From Mesorhizobium sp. (GTDB taxonomy: Bacteria; Pseudomonadota; Alphaproteobacteria; Rhizobiales; Rhizobiaceae): DNA of 64,000 nucleotides. A program made the position numbers and the translations under genes. The notes beneath the pieces are model-generated. The model saw nothing but the letters and a program-made list of their open reading frames with translations, had not been told where the DNA came from and did not search any database. Shown here piece after piece: positions 1 to 9,240 of the stretch; the first letter of the stretch is position 1, and each line of letters opens with the position of its first letter. The stretch spans positions 62,001-126,000 of the forward strand of contig NZ_SUHQ01000012.1 of assembly GCF_004962245.1 (NCBI RefSeq). The letters are read 5' to 3'.

Positions 1-1
1 C

Positions 2-409
2 TCGGAAACCGCCGTGAAAAAATACGGCCTGACGCCAATCGCCCGCATTCTCGGCGGTGCGGCCGCCGGCGTGGCGCCGCGCATCATGGGCATCGGCCCT
101 GTGCCGGCGACGCAGAAGCTGTGTGCCCGGCTCGGTCTGAAGCCGGCAGATTTCGATGTCATCGAGCTCAACGAAGCCTTTGCTTCTCAAGGCATCGCGG
201 TGCTTCGCCAACTCGGCATTGCCGAGGACGCGGAGTACGTCAATCCGAATGGCGGCGCCATCGCGCTCGGCCATCCGCTCGGCATGTCGGGTGCGCGCAT
301 TACCGGCACCGCGGCGCTGGAACTTCGCGAGCGCGGCGGCCGCTATGCACTCGCCACCATGTGTATCGGCGTCGGCCAAGGCATCGCCGTGGCGCTGGAA
401 CGGCAGTGA
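2..409 (+). CDS. pcaF: Thiolase C-terminal part (beta-ketoadipyl-CoA / acetyl-CoA acyltransferase), 5' truncated by window
   Basis: The reading frame is open from base 2, so only about the last 135 residues of a roughly 400-residue thiolase are present; the GTG at 14 is internal. Thiolases cleave 3-ketoacyl-CoA with CoA. The C-terminal signatures are all visible: the substrate-loop stretch [11 protein letters not shown], the NEAFA motif, the His-bearing [11 protein letters not shown] and the Cys-bearing CIGVGQG of the active site. The wording [19 protein letters not shown] resembles PcaF-type beta-ketoadipyl-CoA thiolases (aromatic catabolism), but PhaA-like enzymes share it, so the symbol is tentative. 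The genes downstream give no pathway support. A small GC hairpin (421-434) follows the stop. Confidence 0.85.
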   Translation, partial: SETAVKKYGLTPIARILGGAAAGVAPRIMGIGPVPATQKLCARLGLKPADFDVIELNEAFASQGIAVLRQLGIAEDAEYVNPNGGAIALGHPLGMSGARITGTAALELRERGGRYALATMCIGVGQGIAVALERQ

Positions 410-420
410 GCAGCCTTATC

Positions 421-434
421 GCGCCCGGGGGCGC
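421..434 (+). terminator. Short GC hairpin after the thiolase gene
   Basis: GCGCCCGGGGGCGC lies 11 bases after the thiolase stop and can fold into a 5 bp GC stem with a 4-base loop. There is no T-tract, so at best it is a weak or factor-assisted 3' end. The rest of the 184 bp gap to the BMP gene shows nothing else recognisable. Confidence 0.3.
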
Positions 435-593
435 ATCTGCTTTAAGCGGCGCCTTTGCGCGAAGCTTCCGGCAGCAGCTCTGCGCCTGCAAATTTGACCA
501 TGTGGACAAAGGTGAGGCTCCGTTACATAGTCGCCCAGCGGATATTCCAGAGAACAAAGCCGGCTCGCACGGCGCCAATCAGAGGGGCATGCA

Positions 594-1625
594 ATGGAAA
601 ATGGGAAGAGCAAAATCCAATTGAAACGCGAAGGGTTTTCGCGACGCAACGTGCTGGAATTGGGTGCGCTCGGCCTGGCGGCGGCCATGTTGCCGGGCCA
701 AGTCTTGGCGCAGGACAAGAAGCTGAAGGTGGCGGCGATCTTCGCCACGCCGATCGAGGAGCCATGGGATCACCAGATCCACGTCGCCCTGCAGAAGGCC
801 GAGAAGGAACTCGGCATCGAATACAAATGGTCGGAGAAAGTGCAGACGGCCGATTTCAGCCGCGTGATGCGCGAATATGCGCAAGGCGGCTATGAGCTGG
901 TGCTGGGCGATGCTTTCGCCGCAGAACGCGAATCGCGCCGGACCGCCAAGCAGTTTCCGAAGGTTGCCTTCCTGTTCGGCTCCGGTGCCGGGCCGGCCGA
1001 ACCGAATTTCGGGGTCTTCGACAATTGGATCCACGAACCTGCCTATCTTTCCGGCCTGATCGCCGGAAAGATGTCGAAATCGGGCATGATCGGCGCCGTC
1101 GCTGCGATGGGCATTCCGGAAGTGAACCGGCTGGTCAACGCTTTCTTTGCCGGTGCAAGGGAAGTCAATCCGGATATCAAGAGGAAGGTTGCTTTCATCG
1201 GCTCCTTCTTCGACCCGCCGAAGGCGAAGGAAGCAGCGATCGCCCAGATCGACGCCGGCGTCGACGTGATCTATGCCGAGCGCTTCGGCGTCATCGAAGC
1301 GGCGGTGGAGAGGAAGATCCTCGCAATTTCCAACATGTCCGACCAGTCGAGCCTTGGCCCCGACACGGTGATCACCGGCCCGGTCTGGGACATGTATCCG
1401 ACGGTCCAGCAAGCGATCAAGCTGGTCAAGGCGGGTGTCTTTACCGCGCAGGACTACGGTGATTTCTCGCGCATGGCCAAGGGGGGTTCCTCTTTGGCGC
1501 CCTACCACAAATTCGACAAGACGCTGCCCGCAGACGTCAAGGAGCTAGTCGAAAAGAAAAAGGCCGAGATCCTCGACGGCAATTTCCGCGTCGACGTGGA
1601 TGAGAATACGCCGGTTTCGGATTGA
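594..1625 (+). CDS. BMP-family ABC transporter substrate-binding protein
   Basis: Periplasmic binding protein of the basic membrane protein (PnrA-like) family, 343 aa. It begins with a positively charged stretch and a twin-arginine-like signal (SRRNVLELGALGLAA) ending near VLAQ, so Tat or Sec export is likely. The BMP fold follows: AAIFATPIEEPWDHQ, a DAGVDVIYAERFG hinge region and a C-terminal GNFRVDVDENTPVSD tail. An AGAGGGG ribosome site sits 7 bases before ATG 594. It heads an importer with an ATPase and two permeases. BMP systems usually import purine nucleosides or bases; this particular ligand is not known. A palindromic element separates it from the ATPase gene. Confidence 0.9.
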   Translation: MENGKSKIQLKREGFSRRNVLELGALGLAAAMLPGQVLAQDKKLKVAAIFATPIEEPWDHQIHVALQKAEKELGIEYKWSEKVQTADFSRVMREYAQGGYELVLGDAFAAERESRRTAKQFPKVAFLFGSGAGPAEPNFGVFDNWIHEPAYLSGLIAGKMSKSGMIGAVAAMGIPEVNRLVNAFFAGAREVNPDIKRKVAFIGSFFDPPKAKEAAIAQIDAGVDVIYAERFGVIEAAVERKILAISNMSDQSSLGPDTVITGPVWDMYPTVQQAIKLVKAGVFTAQDYGDFSRMAKGGSSLAPYHKFDKTLPADVKELVEKKKAEILDGNFRVDVDENTPVSD

Positions 1626-1630
1626 GCGAG

Positions 1631-1780
1631 GATATCCCTCCCTCTTGAGGGGAGGGTGGCCCGCAGGGCCGGGTGGGGTCCGCTGTGACGCGCACCATCT
1701 CAATATCAACGTCGAGGCGGTTGAGGCGACCCCTCCCGCCTCGCTTCGCTCGGCACCCTCCCCTCGAGGGGGAGGGGTAT
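1631..1780. repeat. Palindromic intergenic element (about 150 bp, GC-rich arms)
   Basis: The outer arms, 1631-1680 and 1728-1780, are imperfect inverted copies: GAGGGGAGGGTGGC on one side against GCACCCTCCCCTCGAG on the other, ending in matching GGGGTC/GACCCC blocks. The centre (about 47 bp) is unrelated. The element starts a few bases after the BMP stop and ends 26 bp before the ATPase start, so the transcript of this operon must carry a long hairpin here. The size, symmetry and intergenic position fit the palindromic repeats of rhizobial genomes. It keeps one frame open, which makes the ORF-track call for the ATPase too long at its 5' end. Confidence 0.75.
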
Positions 1781-1806
1781 CCGCGCCAACGCCTAGGATC
1801 CTGCCC

Positions 1807-3324
1807 TTGTCAACGCCCGCCCCTCTCATTGAAATGCGCGGCATCTCCAAGAGCTTCGGCGCCGTCAAGGCAAACGAAGCCGTCGATCTCAGCGTTGCGC
1901 CGGGCGAAATCCTTGGGCTGCTGGGTGAAAACGGCGCCGGCAAGACGACGCTGATGAACGTGCTGTTTGGCGCCTATGCACCGGACGCCGGTGAAATCCT
2001 GGTTCAGGGCCGGCCGGTGACGATCAACAGTTCGGCCGATGCGCTCGCCGCCGGCATCGGCATGGTTCATCAGCATTTCCATCTTGCGCCGCGACTGTCA
2101 GTGCTGGAAAACCTGCTGATCGGCATTCCCGGAAAGTCAGGCCGGATCGACCGCGCCGGCGGGCTGGCGCGGCTCGACGAGATCGGCCGGCAGCACGGGC
2201 TTGCGCTCGATCCGGACCTTCCCGTCTCGGCGCTGTCGGTCGGCGAGCAGCAGCGGCTCGAAATCGTCAAGGCGCTGTTTCGCGGCGCAAGGCTGCTGAT
2301 CCTCGACGAGCCGACAGCGGTGCTGGCGCCGACAGAGGTCGACGGCCTGTTTTCAGCACTGCGGTCGATGGCGACCCAGGGCCTCGGCATCATCTTCATC
2401 TCGCACAAGCTCAACGAGGTCAGGGCGCTGACCCATCGCTGCGTGGTGCTGCGGCATGGCCGTGTGACCGGGCGCGTCGACGCGCCTGCCAGCACGACGT
2501 CCTCGGAGATGGCTCGGCTAATGTGCGGCCACGAGATCGTTCCGCCGGCCAGGGGACCATCGACGCCGGGTGCCGCGGTGCTGATCCTGGACGGCATCTC
2601 GACATCGCGTCATTCCGGCATGCCGCTGCGCGCGGTGTCGCTCGCCGTGCGTGCCGGCGAGATCCTCGGCATTGCAGGCGTCTCGGGCAATGGCCAGCGG
2701 GCGCTGGCCGAGGTGATCTCCGGTATTCACGCGCCCGATGCCGGCCGTATGACGATAGCCGGCAAAATTGTATCGCGGTTCTCGCCGCGCGAGGTGCAGG
2801 CGCTCGGCCTCGGGCGCATCCCGGAGGACCGGATGACGACCGGGCTGGTCACCAATCTGCCGCTCGCCGATTCGATGGTGTTGCCGCGGATCGGCACGGG
2901 GGCGTTCAGCCGCAACGGTCTGCTCAGGCCGGATGCGATCCGCGCTTTCGCCGCGGAACAGATCAAGGCCTACGACATACGCTGCCCCGGGCCGATGACG
3001 CGAGCCGGGGCGCTGTCCGGCGGCAACCTGCAAAAGGCGCTGCTGGCGCGTGAACTCGCCTTCGATCCGAAGGTGCTGATCGTGTCGCAGCCGACGCGCG
3101 GTCTCGACATCGGTGCGGCGCGCTTCATCCACGAAAAGTTTCTCGCCATGCGGGCCAAGGGCTGCGGCATCATCGTCATCGGCGAGGATCTCGAAGAGTT
3201 GCTCATGCTCTGCGACCGCATTGCGGTGATGTATGAGGGCCGCATTGCCGGCACGCTCGACAGCGCGGAGGCCACGATCGCGCGGCTCGGCCTGATGATG
3301 ACCGGGGCGGAGGGGAGGGCGTGA
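1807..3324 (+). CDS. ABC importer ATPase with two nucleotide-binding domains (BMP/nucleoside type)
   Basis: Duplicated ATPase of the carbohydrate/nucleoside importer (CUT2-like) class, 505 aa from TTG 1807. Domain 1 has Walker A GENGAGKTT, signature LSVGEQQR and Walker B LLILDEPTAVL. Domain 2 has a degenerate Walker A (GVSGNGQRA), signature LSGGNLQKALLAREL and QPTRGLDIGA, as usual for this class. The track start at 1600 lies upstream of the palindromic element and overlaps the BMP gene, so it is rejected; TTG 1807 has AGGA upstream, and ATG 1834 is the alternative. Its stop overlaps the permease start. Confidence 0.9.
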   Translation: MSTPAPLIEMRGISKSFGAVKANEAVDLSVAPGEILGLLGENGAGKTTLMNVLFGAYAPDAGEILVQGRPVTINSSADALAAGIGMVHQHFHLAPRLSVLENLLIGIPGKSGRIDRAGGLARLDEIGRQHGLALDPDLPVSALSVGEQQRLEIVKALFRGARLLILDEPTAVLAPTEVDGLFSALRSMATQGLGIIFISHKLNEVRALTHRCVVLRHGRVTGRVDAPASTTSSEMARLMCGHEIVPPARGPSTPGAAVLILDGISTSRHSGMPLRAVSLAVRAGEILGIAGVSGNGQRALAEVISGIHAPDAGRMTIAGKIVSRFSPREVQALGLGRIPEDRMTTGLVTNLPLADSMVLPRIGTGAFSRNGLLRPDAIRAFAAEQIKAYDIRCPGPMTRAGALSGGNLQKALLARELAFDPKVLIVSQPTRGLDIGAARFIHEKFLAMRAKGCGIIVIGEDLEELLMLCDRIAVMYEGRIAGTLDSAEATIARLGLMMTGAEGRA

Positions 3325-4379
3325 TGTTCCGTTTGGAAGCCCGCACCAGCACGCCCGCCTGGTTCAATCTCGCTCTGCCGCTGCTGGCGATCGGTACGAC
3401 ATTGGTGCTGTGCAGTGGTCTGATCGCACTGGCCGGCGCTGGCGTGATCGAGGCCTATGGCGTGATGTTTTCGGCGTCGCTGGGCGACAGCTACGCGATC
3501 ACCGAAACGCTGGTGCGCGCGACACCGATGATCTTCACCGGGCTTGCCGTCGCCGTCGCCTTCCGCGCCAAATTCTGGAACATCGGCGCCGAGGGGCAGT
3601 TGCTCGCCGGTGCGGTGGCGAGCTGCGCGGTCGGCGCCATCCCGATGCCGGGGCCGCTCGCCATGCTGCTCATGGCGGTGGCGGGCGCTGCCGCCGGTGC
3701 TGCGGTCGCCTTGGTGCCGGCGACGCTGCGGGTAAAATTCAGGGTTGATGACGTGGTCAGCTCGCTGCTGCTCAACTCGGTCATCTTCTACGCCCTGATG
3801 GCGCTGATCGAAGGCCCGTGGAAGGACAGTTTCAGCGGCTACCCGATCTCGCCGCCGATCGAGGATTCGGCGAATTTCCCGGTGCTGCTCGAAGGCACGC
3901 GGCTGCATCTCGGCGTCGTGGCGGCGTTCCTTGCCTCACCGCTGATCTGGTTCCTGATCGTGCGTACGACGCTCGGTTTCCGGATCAGGGTCATCGGCGA
4001 GAACCCCGAAGCCGCGCGTTATGGCGGCATCCATGTCGAGCGCGTGCTGATTTCGACGGCGCTGCTGTCCGGCGCGCTGGCCGGACTGGCCGGCGTCGGA
4101 GAGGTCGGCGGCGTGCATTTCCAGGTGATGAGCGACATCTCGCCGGGCTACGGCTATTCCGGCATCGTCGTCGCCATGTTGGCGAGGCTCAATCCGCTCG
4201 GCGTGGTGCCGGCGGCGATCTTCCTTGCCGCCGTCATGACCGGCGCCGAGGCGATGTCGCGGGCCACCGGCGTTCCAGCCTTCCTCAGCGACGTCATCCA
4301 GGGCACGGCGCTGCTCGCTATGCTTGTGGCGCTGCTGTTCACCGCTTATCGCATCCGCCGCGTGGGAACAGCCAAATGA
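3324..4379 (+). CDS. ABC transporter permease, BMP importer (first)
   Basis: Inner-membrane permease of the BPD_transp_2 family, 351 aa, with about eight to ten hydrophobic segments. Family landmarks are AKFWNIGAEGQLLAGA in the first half and the EAARYGGI loop in the second, the cytoplasmic contact with the ATPase. The ATG at 3324 overlaps the ATPase stop (TGATG); a GTG three bases earlier is the track start. It is the YufP/NupB-like partner of the next permease, and both are translationally coupled to the ATPase. Confidence 0.88.
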   Translation: MFRLEARTSTPAWFNLALPLLAIGTTLVLCSGLIALAGAGVIEAYGVMFSASLGDSYAITETLVRATPMIFTGLAVAVAFRAKFWNIGAEGQLLAGAVASCAVGAIPMPGPLAMLLMAVAGAAAGAAVALVPATLRVKFRVDDVVSSLLLNSVIFYALMALIEGPWKDSFSGYPISPPIEDSANFPVLLEGTRLHLGVVAAFLASPLIWFLIVRTTLGFRIRVIGENPEAARYGGIHVERVLISTALLSGALAGLAGVGEVGGVHFQVMSDISPGYGYSGIVVAMLARLNPLGVVPAAIFLAAVMTGAEAMSRATGVPAFLSDVIQGTALLAMLVALLFTAYRIRRVGTAK

Positions 4380-5320
4380 GCGTGGTGTTCGAGCAGATCT
4401 TTCAGGTCGGCTTCCTGGCCGCGATTATCCGCATAGCCACGCCCTTGGCCTTTGCGACGCTGGGCGAAATGTTCTCCGAGCGGGCCGGTGTGCTCAATCT
4501 CGGCATCGAAGGCATCATGCTGTTATCGGCGATGACCGGCTTCACGGCGACCAGCCTCAGCGGCAGCCTGTGGCTCGGCGTGCTTGCGGCGGTGCTGACT
4601 GGCGCGCTGATGGGCGGTGTGCACGCGCTGTTCACGGTGGCGCTGGGGCTGAGCCAGCATGTCTGCGGCATCGGCGTGACGCTGTTCTCCTCAGGGCTCG
4701 CCTATTTCCTCTACCGGCTGATCTTCGGCCAGCAGTCGGTTCCGCCGAGCATCAAGGGATTCGAGACGCTGCCGATCCCTGTTCTCTCCGATATCCCGGT
4801 GCTCGGACCGGCGGTGTTCAACCAGTTTTCACTGGTCTACATGGCGATCCTTGCCGTTCCCCTGGCCGCCTTTGTGCTCTACCGGACACCATGGGGACTG
4901 TCGGTGCGCATGGTCGGCGAAAATCCGCGCGCCGCCGACTCGGCGGGTGTCAGCGTCATTGCAACGCGCTTCCAGGCCGTGATCCTCGGCGGCGCGTTGA
5001 TGGGGCTGGCCGGCGCCTTCCTGTCGATGGTGCAGTTCAACGCCTTTACCTTCGGCCTTGTCTCGGGGCGTGGCTGGGTGGCGATCGCGCTCGTCGTCTT
5101 CGGCCGCTGGGATCCCTGGCGTTCGGCGGGAGCAGCGCTGCTGTTTGCCTTCGTCGACGCCCTGCAGTTGCGCATGCAGGCGAGCGGGCTCGGCCACATC
5201 CCTTACGAGGCGTTCCTGATGCTGCCCTTCATCTTCACCATCGTCGCCATGGCGGTGATGTCGCGCAATGCCGTCGCACCCTCGGCGCTGCTCAAGCCGT
5301 TTCGCCGGGAAGAACGCTGA
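4376..5320 (+). CDS. ABC transporter permease, BMP importer (second)
   Basis: Second BPD_transp_2 permease, 314 aa. It contains RAGVLNLGIEGIMLL near the N-terminus and MVGENPRAADSAGV in the cytoplasmic loop, hallmarks of YufQ/NupC-like BMP importer subunits. The start is the ATG at 4376, which overlaps the previous stop by 4 bases (ATGA); the 500-aa version in the ORF track is an unrelated frame that happens to stay open upstream. It completes the binding protein, ATPase, permease, permease set. It ends one base before the convergent NmrA-like gene, with no terminator between. Confidence 0.9.
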   Translation: MSVVFEQIFQVGFLAAIIRIATPLAFATLGEMFSERAGVLNLGIEGIMLLSAMTGFTATSLSGSLWLGVLAAVLTGALMGGVHALFTVALGLSQHVCGIGVTLFSSGLAYFLYRLIFGQQSVPPSIKGFETLPIPVLSDIPVLGPAVFNQFSLVYMAILAVPLAAFVLYRTPWGLSVRMVGENPRAADSAGVSVIATRFQAVILGGALMGLAGAFLSMVQFNAFTFGLVSGRGWVAIALVVFGRWDPWRSAGAALLFAFVDALQLRMQASGLGHIPYEAFLMLPFIFTIVAMAVMSRNAVAPSALLKPFRREER

Positions 5321-6199
5321 CTAGCTGAGGAATGCCGGCTTCAATATGTCCTCGCACCATTGGCGGAAGCTGGTGGGGGTGGTGGACTGCGGCGTGCGCG
5401 GCTCGGCATTGTCGAGACCCTTGTCCTTGGCCAGCATCATGTCGGTCATTCCCTGCGCGAATGCCTTGGAGGCGCCGCGTTCGATGAAGCCCGCTTTGAA
5501 TGCTTCGAAGGAGATCTGTTGGAGGCGGACCCGCTTGCCCAGCACCTCGGACATGATTTGCGCCATGTCGTTGAAGGACAGGTCCTCGGGGCCGAGGATT
5601 GGGACACTGTTTTGCCCACTCCAGGAGGGGTCGAGCAACAGCTTCGCGGCGATGGCGGCGATGTCGCGGATGGCGCAGGTCGGAAGCTTGCGGTCCGCCG
5701 AAATCGGCGAGAAGAACATGCCCTGGCTCTTGATCGGCTCTACCTGGCGCAGGATGTTGTCCATGAACGAAGGCATCGTCAGCGCCCGGTAGCTTACGCC
5801 CGTACTCGCGATCAGGTCGTCCATTGCCAGCGACGCCGAGACCATTCCGGCGTTCCTCGCTACCCCGCGGCCCAGGGCCGAGACGCCGACCACTCGTTTT
5901 ACTTTCCGGCTCTTGATTGCGTCGCACGCCGGCCGGGTGAAATTCACATAGGCTGCCTCGATGGTCTCGGCGTGGAAGTCCGGGGGCACCAGCCAGAACA
6001 CGGCGTCGGCGCCCGCGAACGCCTGGTTGACGACGTCGATGTCGCCGTGGGACCCCTGCACGACCTCGACGCGCTCGCGTGTGCGCGAGGAGAGACGGGA
6101 GGGGTCGCGCGCGATCACGCGGATGGGTTCGCCACTGTCGAGGAGATTCTCGAGGACTTGGTGGCCGATGCCGCCTGTGGGTGTGGTGACGACGATCAT
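5321..6199 (-). CDS. NmrA-like NAD(P)-binding protein (atypical SDR)
   Basis: A 292-aa Rossmann-fold protein starting at ATG 6199 (MIVVTTPTGGIGHQV). The N-terminal TPTGGIGHQVLENLL resembles the GxxGxxG dinucleotide site of NmrA/HSCARG and QOR2-type atypical SDRs, and VIARDPSRL follows as the second beta strand. No canonical YxxxK catalytic pair is obvious. It probably acts as a redox sensor or quinone reductase. It lies 100 bp downstream of, and on the same strand as, the molybdenum hydroxylase genes and may be cotranscribed. The track ORF extends upstream without support. Confidence 0.75.
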   Translation of the reverse strand: MIVVTTPTGGIGHQVLENLLDSGEPIRVIARDPSRLSSRTRERVEVVQGSHGDIDVVNQAFAGADAVFWLVPPDFHAETIEAAYVNFTRPACDAIKSRKVKRVVGVSALGRGVARNAGMVSASLAMDDLIASTGVSYRALTMPSFMDNILRQVEPIKSQGMFFSPISADRKLPTCAIRDIAAIAAKLLLDPSWSGQNSVPILGPEDLSFNDMAQIMSEVLGKRVRLQQISFEAFKAGFIERGASKAFAQGMTDMMLAKDKGLDNAEPRTPQSTTPTSFRQWCEDILKPAFLS

Positions 6200-6299
6200 A
6201 GGAATCTCTGACTTCTTAATCTCTGGCTTCGTGTCGTGACCGCATTCGCGATCGCTTCGATTTGGCGCAACGAGGCGAGGGAGAGCACCTTCCAAAAAT

Positions 6300-8519
6300 T
6301 CAGGCGTTGAGCGCCTCCAGCACCCGCTCCGGCAGGAACGGATAGTGCCGCAGCCGCACGCCACCGGTGAGCCGCGCCACCGCGTTGGCGATCGCGGGAC
6401 CGATCGGCGGCAGGCCGACTTGGCCCATGCCCCCGATCGGACTCCCGGGCGTTGGGACCACAGCGACCTGGATATCGGGCGCCTCGGACATGCGTATCAC
6501 CCGATAGGTGTCGAAGTTCGATTCCTGCACCTCGCCATTGACGATGTTGATCTGCTCGAACAGCGCGTGGCTGGCACCGTTTGTGATCCCGGTAATCATC
6601 AGTGCCTCGATGTTGCGTGGCTGTATCGCTGTTCCCGGATCGACAGCGCACCACACGGTGTGCACGCGGATTTCGCCGGTTTCCCGGTCAACCGACACCT
6701 CGGCGATCTCAGCGCAATGGGAGCCAAAGGCATCGGAATAGGCGACGCCCAACGCCCGCCCGTCGCGTTGGCGGTCCCATTCCGCCATCTGGGCGACGGT
6801 CTCGATGACCTTGCGCGCCCGCGGCTGGTCCTTCAGGAGCTCCAGCCGAAGCGCCACGGGATCGACGCCCTTGGCGGCGGCGATCTCGTCGATGACGCAT
6901 TCGATGCCGAACCTGGTGTAGCCAACCCCGACCGCGAACCAGAAGCCTACGTCCAGGCCGTTATCCTGGCGGATGTACTCGATCTGATGCGCAGGAACGG
7001 CATAGTTGAAATGCGCGCCCTCGGTCACCACACTGTCGTGTCCCCCTTCGCTCTCGAACAGCTGAGGCATCGTGCGGGCGAAAATGGAATCCGCCACGAT
7101 GCGGTGCCGCCAGCCGACGATGTTGCCGTCGGCATCGAGCCCGACCTGCACATGTTGCGCCTCGAGCGGGCGGTACTTGCCATGCTGGACATCGTCTTCG
7201 CGGCTCCAGATGACCTTGACCGGGCGGCCTTGCACCGCCTTGGCGAGCGACACCGCATCGATGATGAAGTCGGCCTCGGCTTTGCGACCAAAGCCGCCGC
7301 CGAGCAGGGTGGTGTTCACCTTGACCTTGTCGGGGGTGGTGCCGGCCACCTCCGCGGCAAAGCCCTGGGTGCCCGTCGGGCCTTGCGTCGGCGCCCAGAC
7401 TTCAACCGTATCGCCGGTCACGAGCGCCGTGGCGTTCATCGGCTCCATGGTTGCATGGTGAACATGGTCGCTCATGTAATCGACCGCGATGACCGTTGCG
7501 GCCTTCGAGATCGCAGTTCGTGCGTCACCTTCCGTGGCAGCGTTGACGCCGGTTTGGGCGAGGTCGCGGCCAACGCTACGATACGCTTCCAACAGCCGAT
7601 CGCTGGTGTAACTGCGAATCCGCGACGACGTACTCCACGTAACGTCGAGCAGATCCTTGGCCCGCTTCGTCGCCTCGACCGTTTCGCCGATGATGCCGAC
7701 GCCGTAGGAAAGCGGAACGATGTGCGTGATGCCCAGCACGGCCCTGGCTTCGGCATCGTCGATGGTTTCCGGCTGCTCGCCCTGAACGGGCGCCCGCAGC
7801 ACCGCTCCGTACAGCATGTCCGGAAGCTGCACGTCGATGCCGAAGATCGCGGTGCCGTCGACCTTCGAGGGCACGTCGACACGCGGTACCGTCAGATACC
7901 CGATATAGCGCCACTGGTCGCTCGGCTTCAGATCGGCATCGGTCGCCTGCGGCAATGGATCGGGAAGCGCGCCGGCCGCGGCGACCTCGCCGTAGTCGAG
8001 CGAGCGGCCCGACCGCGCGTGCACGACCCGGTTGGGCTGCGTGGTGAGTTCGCCCACCGGAACGTTCAGCATGGCGGCGGCACTTGCCAGGATGACCTTG
8101 CGCGTCTGGGCGCCGACCAGGCGCAGCATATTGTAGTAACCCCGCGTGGATTCGCTGCCGCCGGTGAGCTGTACGCCGTAAAAGCCGGGATTGCCGTACT
8201 TCTCCGCGTCGGACGGAGCCTGGACGACGCGAACCTTGTCCCAATCGGCGTCCATGTCCTCAGCGATGAGCAGCGGCAGCGTCGTCATGATGCCCTGCCC
8301 CATCTCGGAGGCGGGTGACATGATCGTCACCGTGCCGTCGGCCGCGATGGTCAGCCAGGCGTTCGGCCGGTAGCCGCCCTCGACCGCCGGTGCCACGCTG
8401 GCGCCCGAGGCATCCTGGGGCAAGCCGCCGAACGCAACCGAGATGCCGACGCCGCCGACGGTGATGAGGAAGTTGCGCCGCGAGAGCGCTCTGGTGTGAA
8501 GCTGCAATGTCCCGGTCAT
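6300..8519 (-). CDS. iorB: Molybdopterin-binding oxidoreductase large subunit (isoquinoline 1-oxidoreductase beta-like)
   Basis: A 739-aa large subunit of the xanthine-dehydrogenase-related IorB/aldehyde-dehydrogenase class. It starts with a twin-arginine signal (ALSRRNFLITVGG), so the folded holoenzyme is probably exported. Molybdopterin-contact motifs are visible: LGGGFGRKAEADF mid-protein and GGMGQVGLPPIGPAIANAV near the C-terminus. No FAD subunit is encoded nearby, matching the two-subunit IorAB type that passes electrons to a cytochrome. It starts 3 bases after the stop of the [2Fe-2S] subunit gene. The substrate could be an N-heterocycle or an aldehyde; the sequence does not decide. Confidence 0.88.
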   Translation of the reverse strand: MTGTLQLHTRALSRRNFLITVGGVGISVAFGGLPQDASGASVAPAVEGGYRPNAWLTIAADGTVTIMSPASEMGQGIMTTLPLLIAEDMDADWDKVRVVQAPSDAEKYGNPGFYGVQLTGGSESTRGYYNMLRLVGAQTRKVILASAAAMLNVPVGELTTQPNRVVHARSGRSLDYGEVAAAGALPDPLPQATDADLKPSDQWRYIGYLTVPRVDVPSKVDGTAIFGIDVQLPDMLYGAVLRAPVQGEQPETIDDAEARAVLGITHIVPLSYGVGIIGETVEATKRAKDLLDVTWSTSSRIRSYTSDRLLEAYRSVGRDLAQTGVNAATEGDARTAISKAATVIAVDYMSDHVHHATMEPMNATALVTGDTVEVWAPTQGPTGTQGFAAEVAGTTPDKVKVNTTLLGGGFGRKAEADFIIDAVSLAKAVQGRPVKVIWSREDDVQHGKYRPLEAQHVQVGLDADGNIVGWRHRIVADSIFARTMPQLFESEGGHDSVVTEGAHFNYAVPAHQIEYIRQDNGLDVGFWFAVGVGYTRFGIECVIDEIAAAKGVDPVALRLELLKDQPRARKVIETVAQMAEWDRQRDGRALGVAYSDAFGSHCAEIAEVSVDRETGEIRVHTVWCAVDPGTAIQPRNIEALMITGITNGASHALFEQINIVNGEVQESNFDTYRVIRMSEAPDIQVAVVPTPGSPIGGMGQVGLPPIGPAIANAVARLTGGVRLRHYPFLPERVLEALNA

Positions 8520-8522
8520 GGC

Positions 8523-8975
8523 TCAGGCCTCCCGTGCGGCGCGCTGAATGGCGCTGATGATCCGCACATAGGTCCCGCAGCGGCAGATGTTGCCGTCCAT
8601 GTGTTCGACGATCTCATCGCGGGTGGGGTTGGGATTGCTCTTGAGGAGCGCCGCCGCCTGCATGATCTGCCCGGACTGGCAATAACCGCATTGCGGCACC
8701 TGCTCGGCGATCCAGGCTTGCTGCAGCGGATGGCTGGCATCCGGCGACAGGCCTTCGATCGTCGTCACCTTCCTGCCGGCCACGTCCTGAAGCAGGGTTA
8801 TGCAGGAGCGCGTCGGCTCACCGTCGACGTGAACGGTGCAGGCGCCACACTGCGCGATGCCGCAGCCGAATTTTGTGCCGGTAAGCTTCAGATGCTCCCG
8901 TATCACCCACAAGAGCGGCGTATCTGGCTCGGCGGCGAGATCCACCGCCCGTCCATTGATCGTGAACGCTGTCAT
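8523..8975 (-). CDS. iorA: [2Fe-2S] small subunit of the molybdenum hydroxylase (IorA-like)
   Basis: A 150-aa iron-sulfur subunit. The N-terminal plant-ferredoxin-type cluster motif is [17 protein letters not shown] with a further Cys at RSCITL. The C-terminal helical domain carries the second cluster with [13 protein letters not shown] and [10 protein letters not shown]. This two-cluster layout is standard for the xanthine dehydrogenase family small subunit. It is the first gene of the leftward operon iorA-iorB-(nmrA-like). The 312 bp region in front of it is shared with the divergent AraC regulator. Confidence 0.92.
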   Translation of the reverse strand: MTAFTINGRAVDLAAEPDTPLLWVIREHLKLTGTKFGCGIAQCGACTVHVDGEPTRSCITLLQDVAGRKVTTIEGLSPDASHPLQQAWIAEQVPQCGYCQSGQIMQAAALLKSNPNPTRDEIVEHMDGNICRCGTYVRIISAIQRAAREA

Positions 8976-9102
8976 GGTTCTTGTTCCCTTATCTGGCGCT
9001 TTCTAGATAGGCAATAATCGCTGCGCGCTGAGTTGCATCGGGGATGTCGACTGCCATCTCCTCTGCGGTATACTTAGACGATAGGACCTTTGGCAAAGGT
9101 GA

Positions 9103-9140
9103 TCTATGCTGCAAAGTTCATATTACATTTGCAATCGTCC
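9103..9140 (+). repeat. 38 bp direct repeat, copy 1, candidate regulator site
   Basis: TCTATGCTGCAAAGTTCATA... matches the copy at 9241-9278 (TCTATGCTGTAAAGTCCGTA...) at 32 of 38 positions by eye, and both end in GCAATCGTCC. The offset between copies is 138 bp. AraC-family regulators commonly bind direct repeats, so an operator pair is a reasonable guess; a simple duplication of the regulator's leader is the alternative. Confidence 0.55.
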
Positions 9141-9240
9141 TGATGTCGCTCGGTTATGTGGGCATAGCACGGTTTATTACTTGATCGAGGATCACGTTCA
9201 CAGAGACGTTATTATTAAATAACCAATTGAGGAAACGCGG

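Noticed and set aside
3818-5320. 500-codon ORF covering the end of one permease and all of the next
   Set aside because: Only the part from ATG 4376 matches the permease family; the upstream part is an arginine-rich shadow frame of the first permease.
6345-8318. 657-codon plus-strand ORF
   Set aside because: Antisense shadow of the iorB gene: composition is His/Asp/Arg-rich and no family resemblance, as expected in GC-rich DNA.
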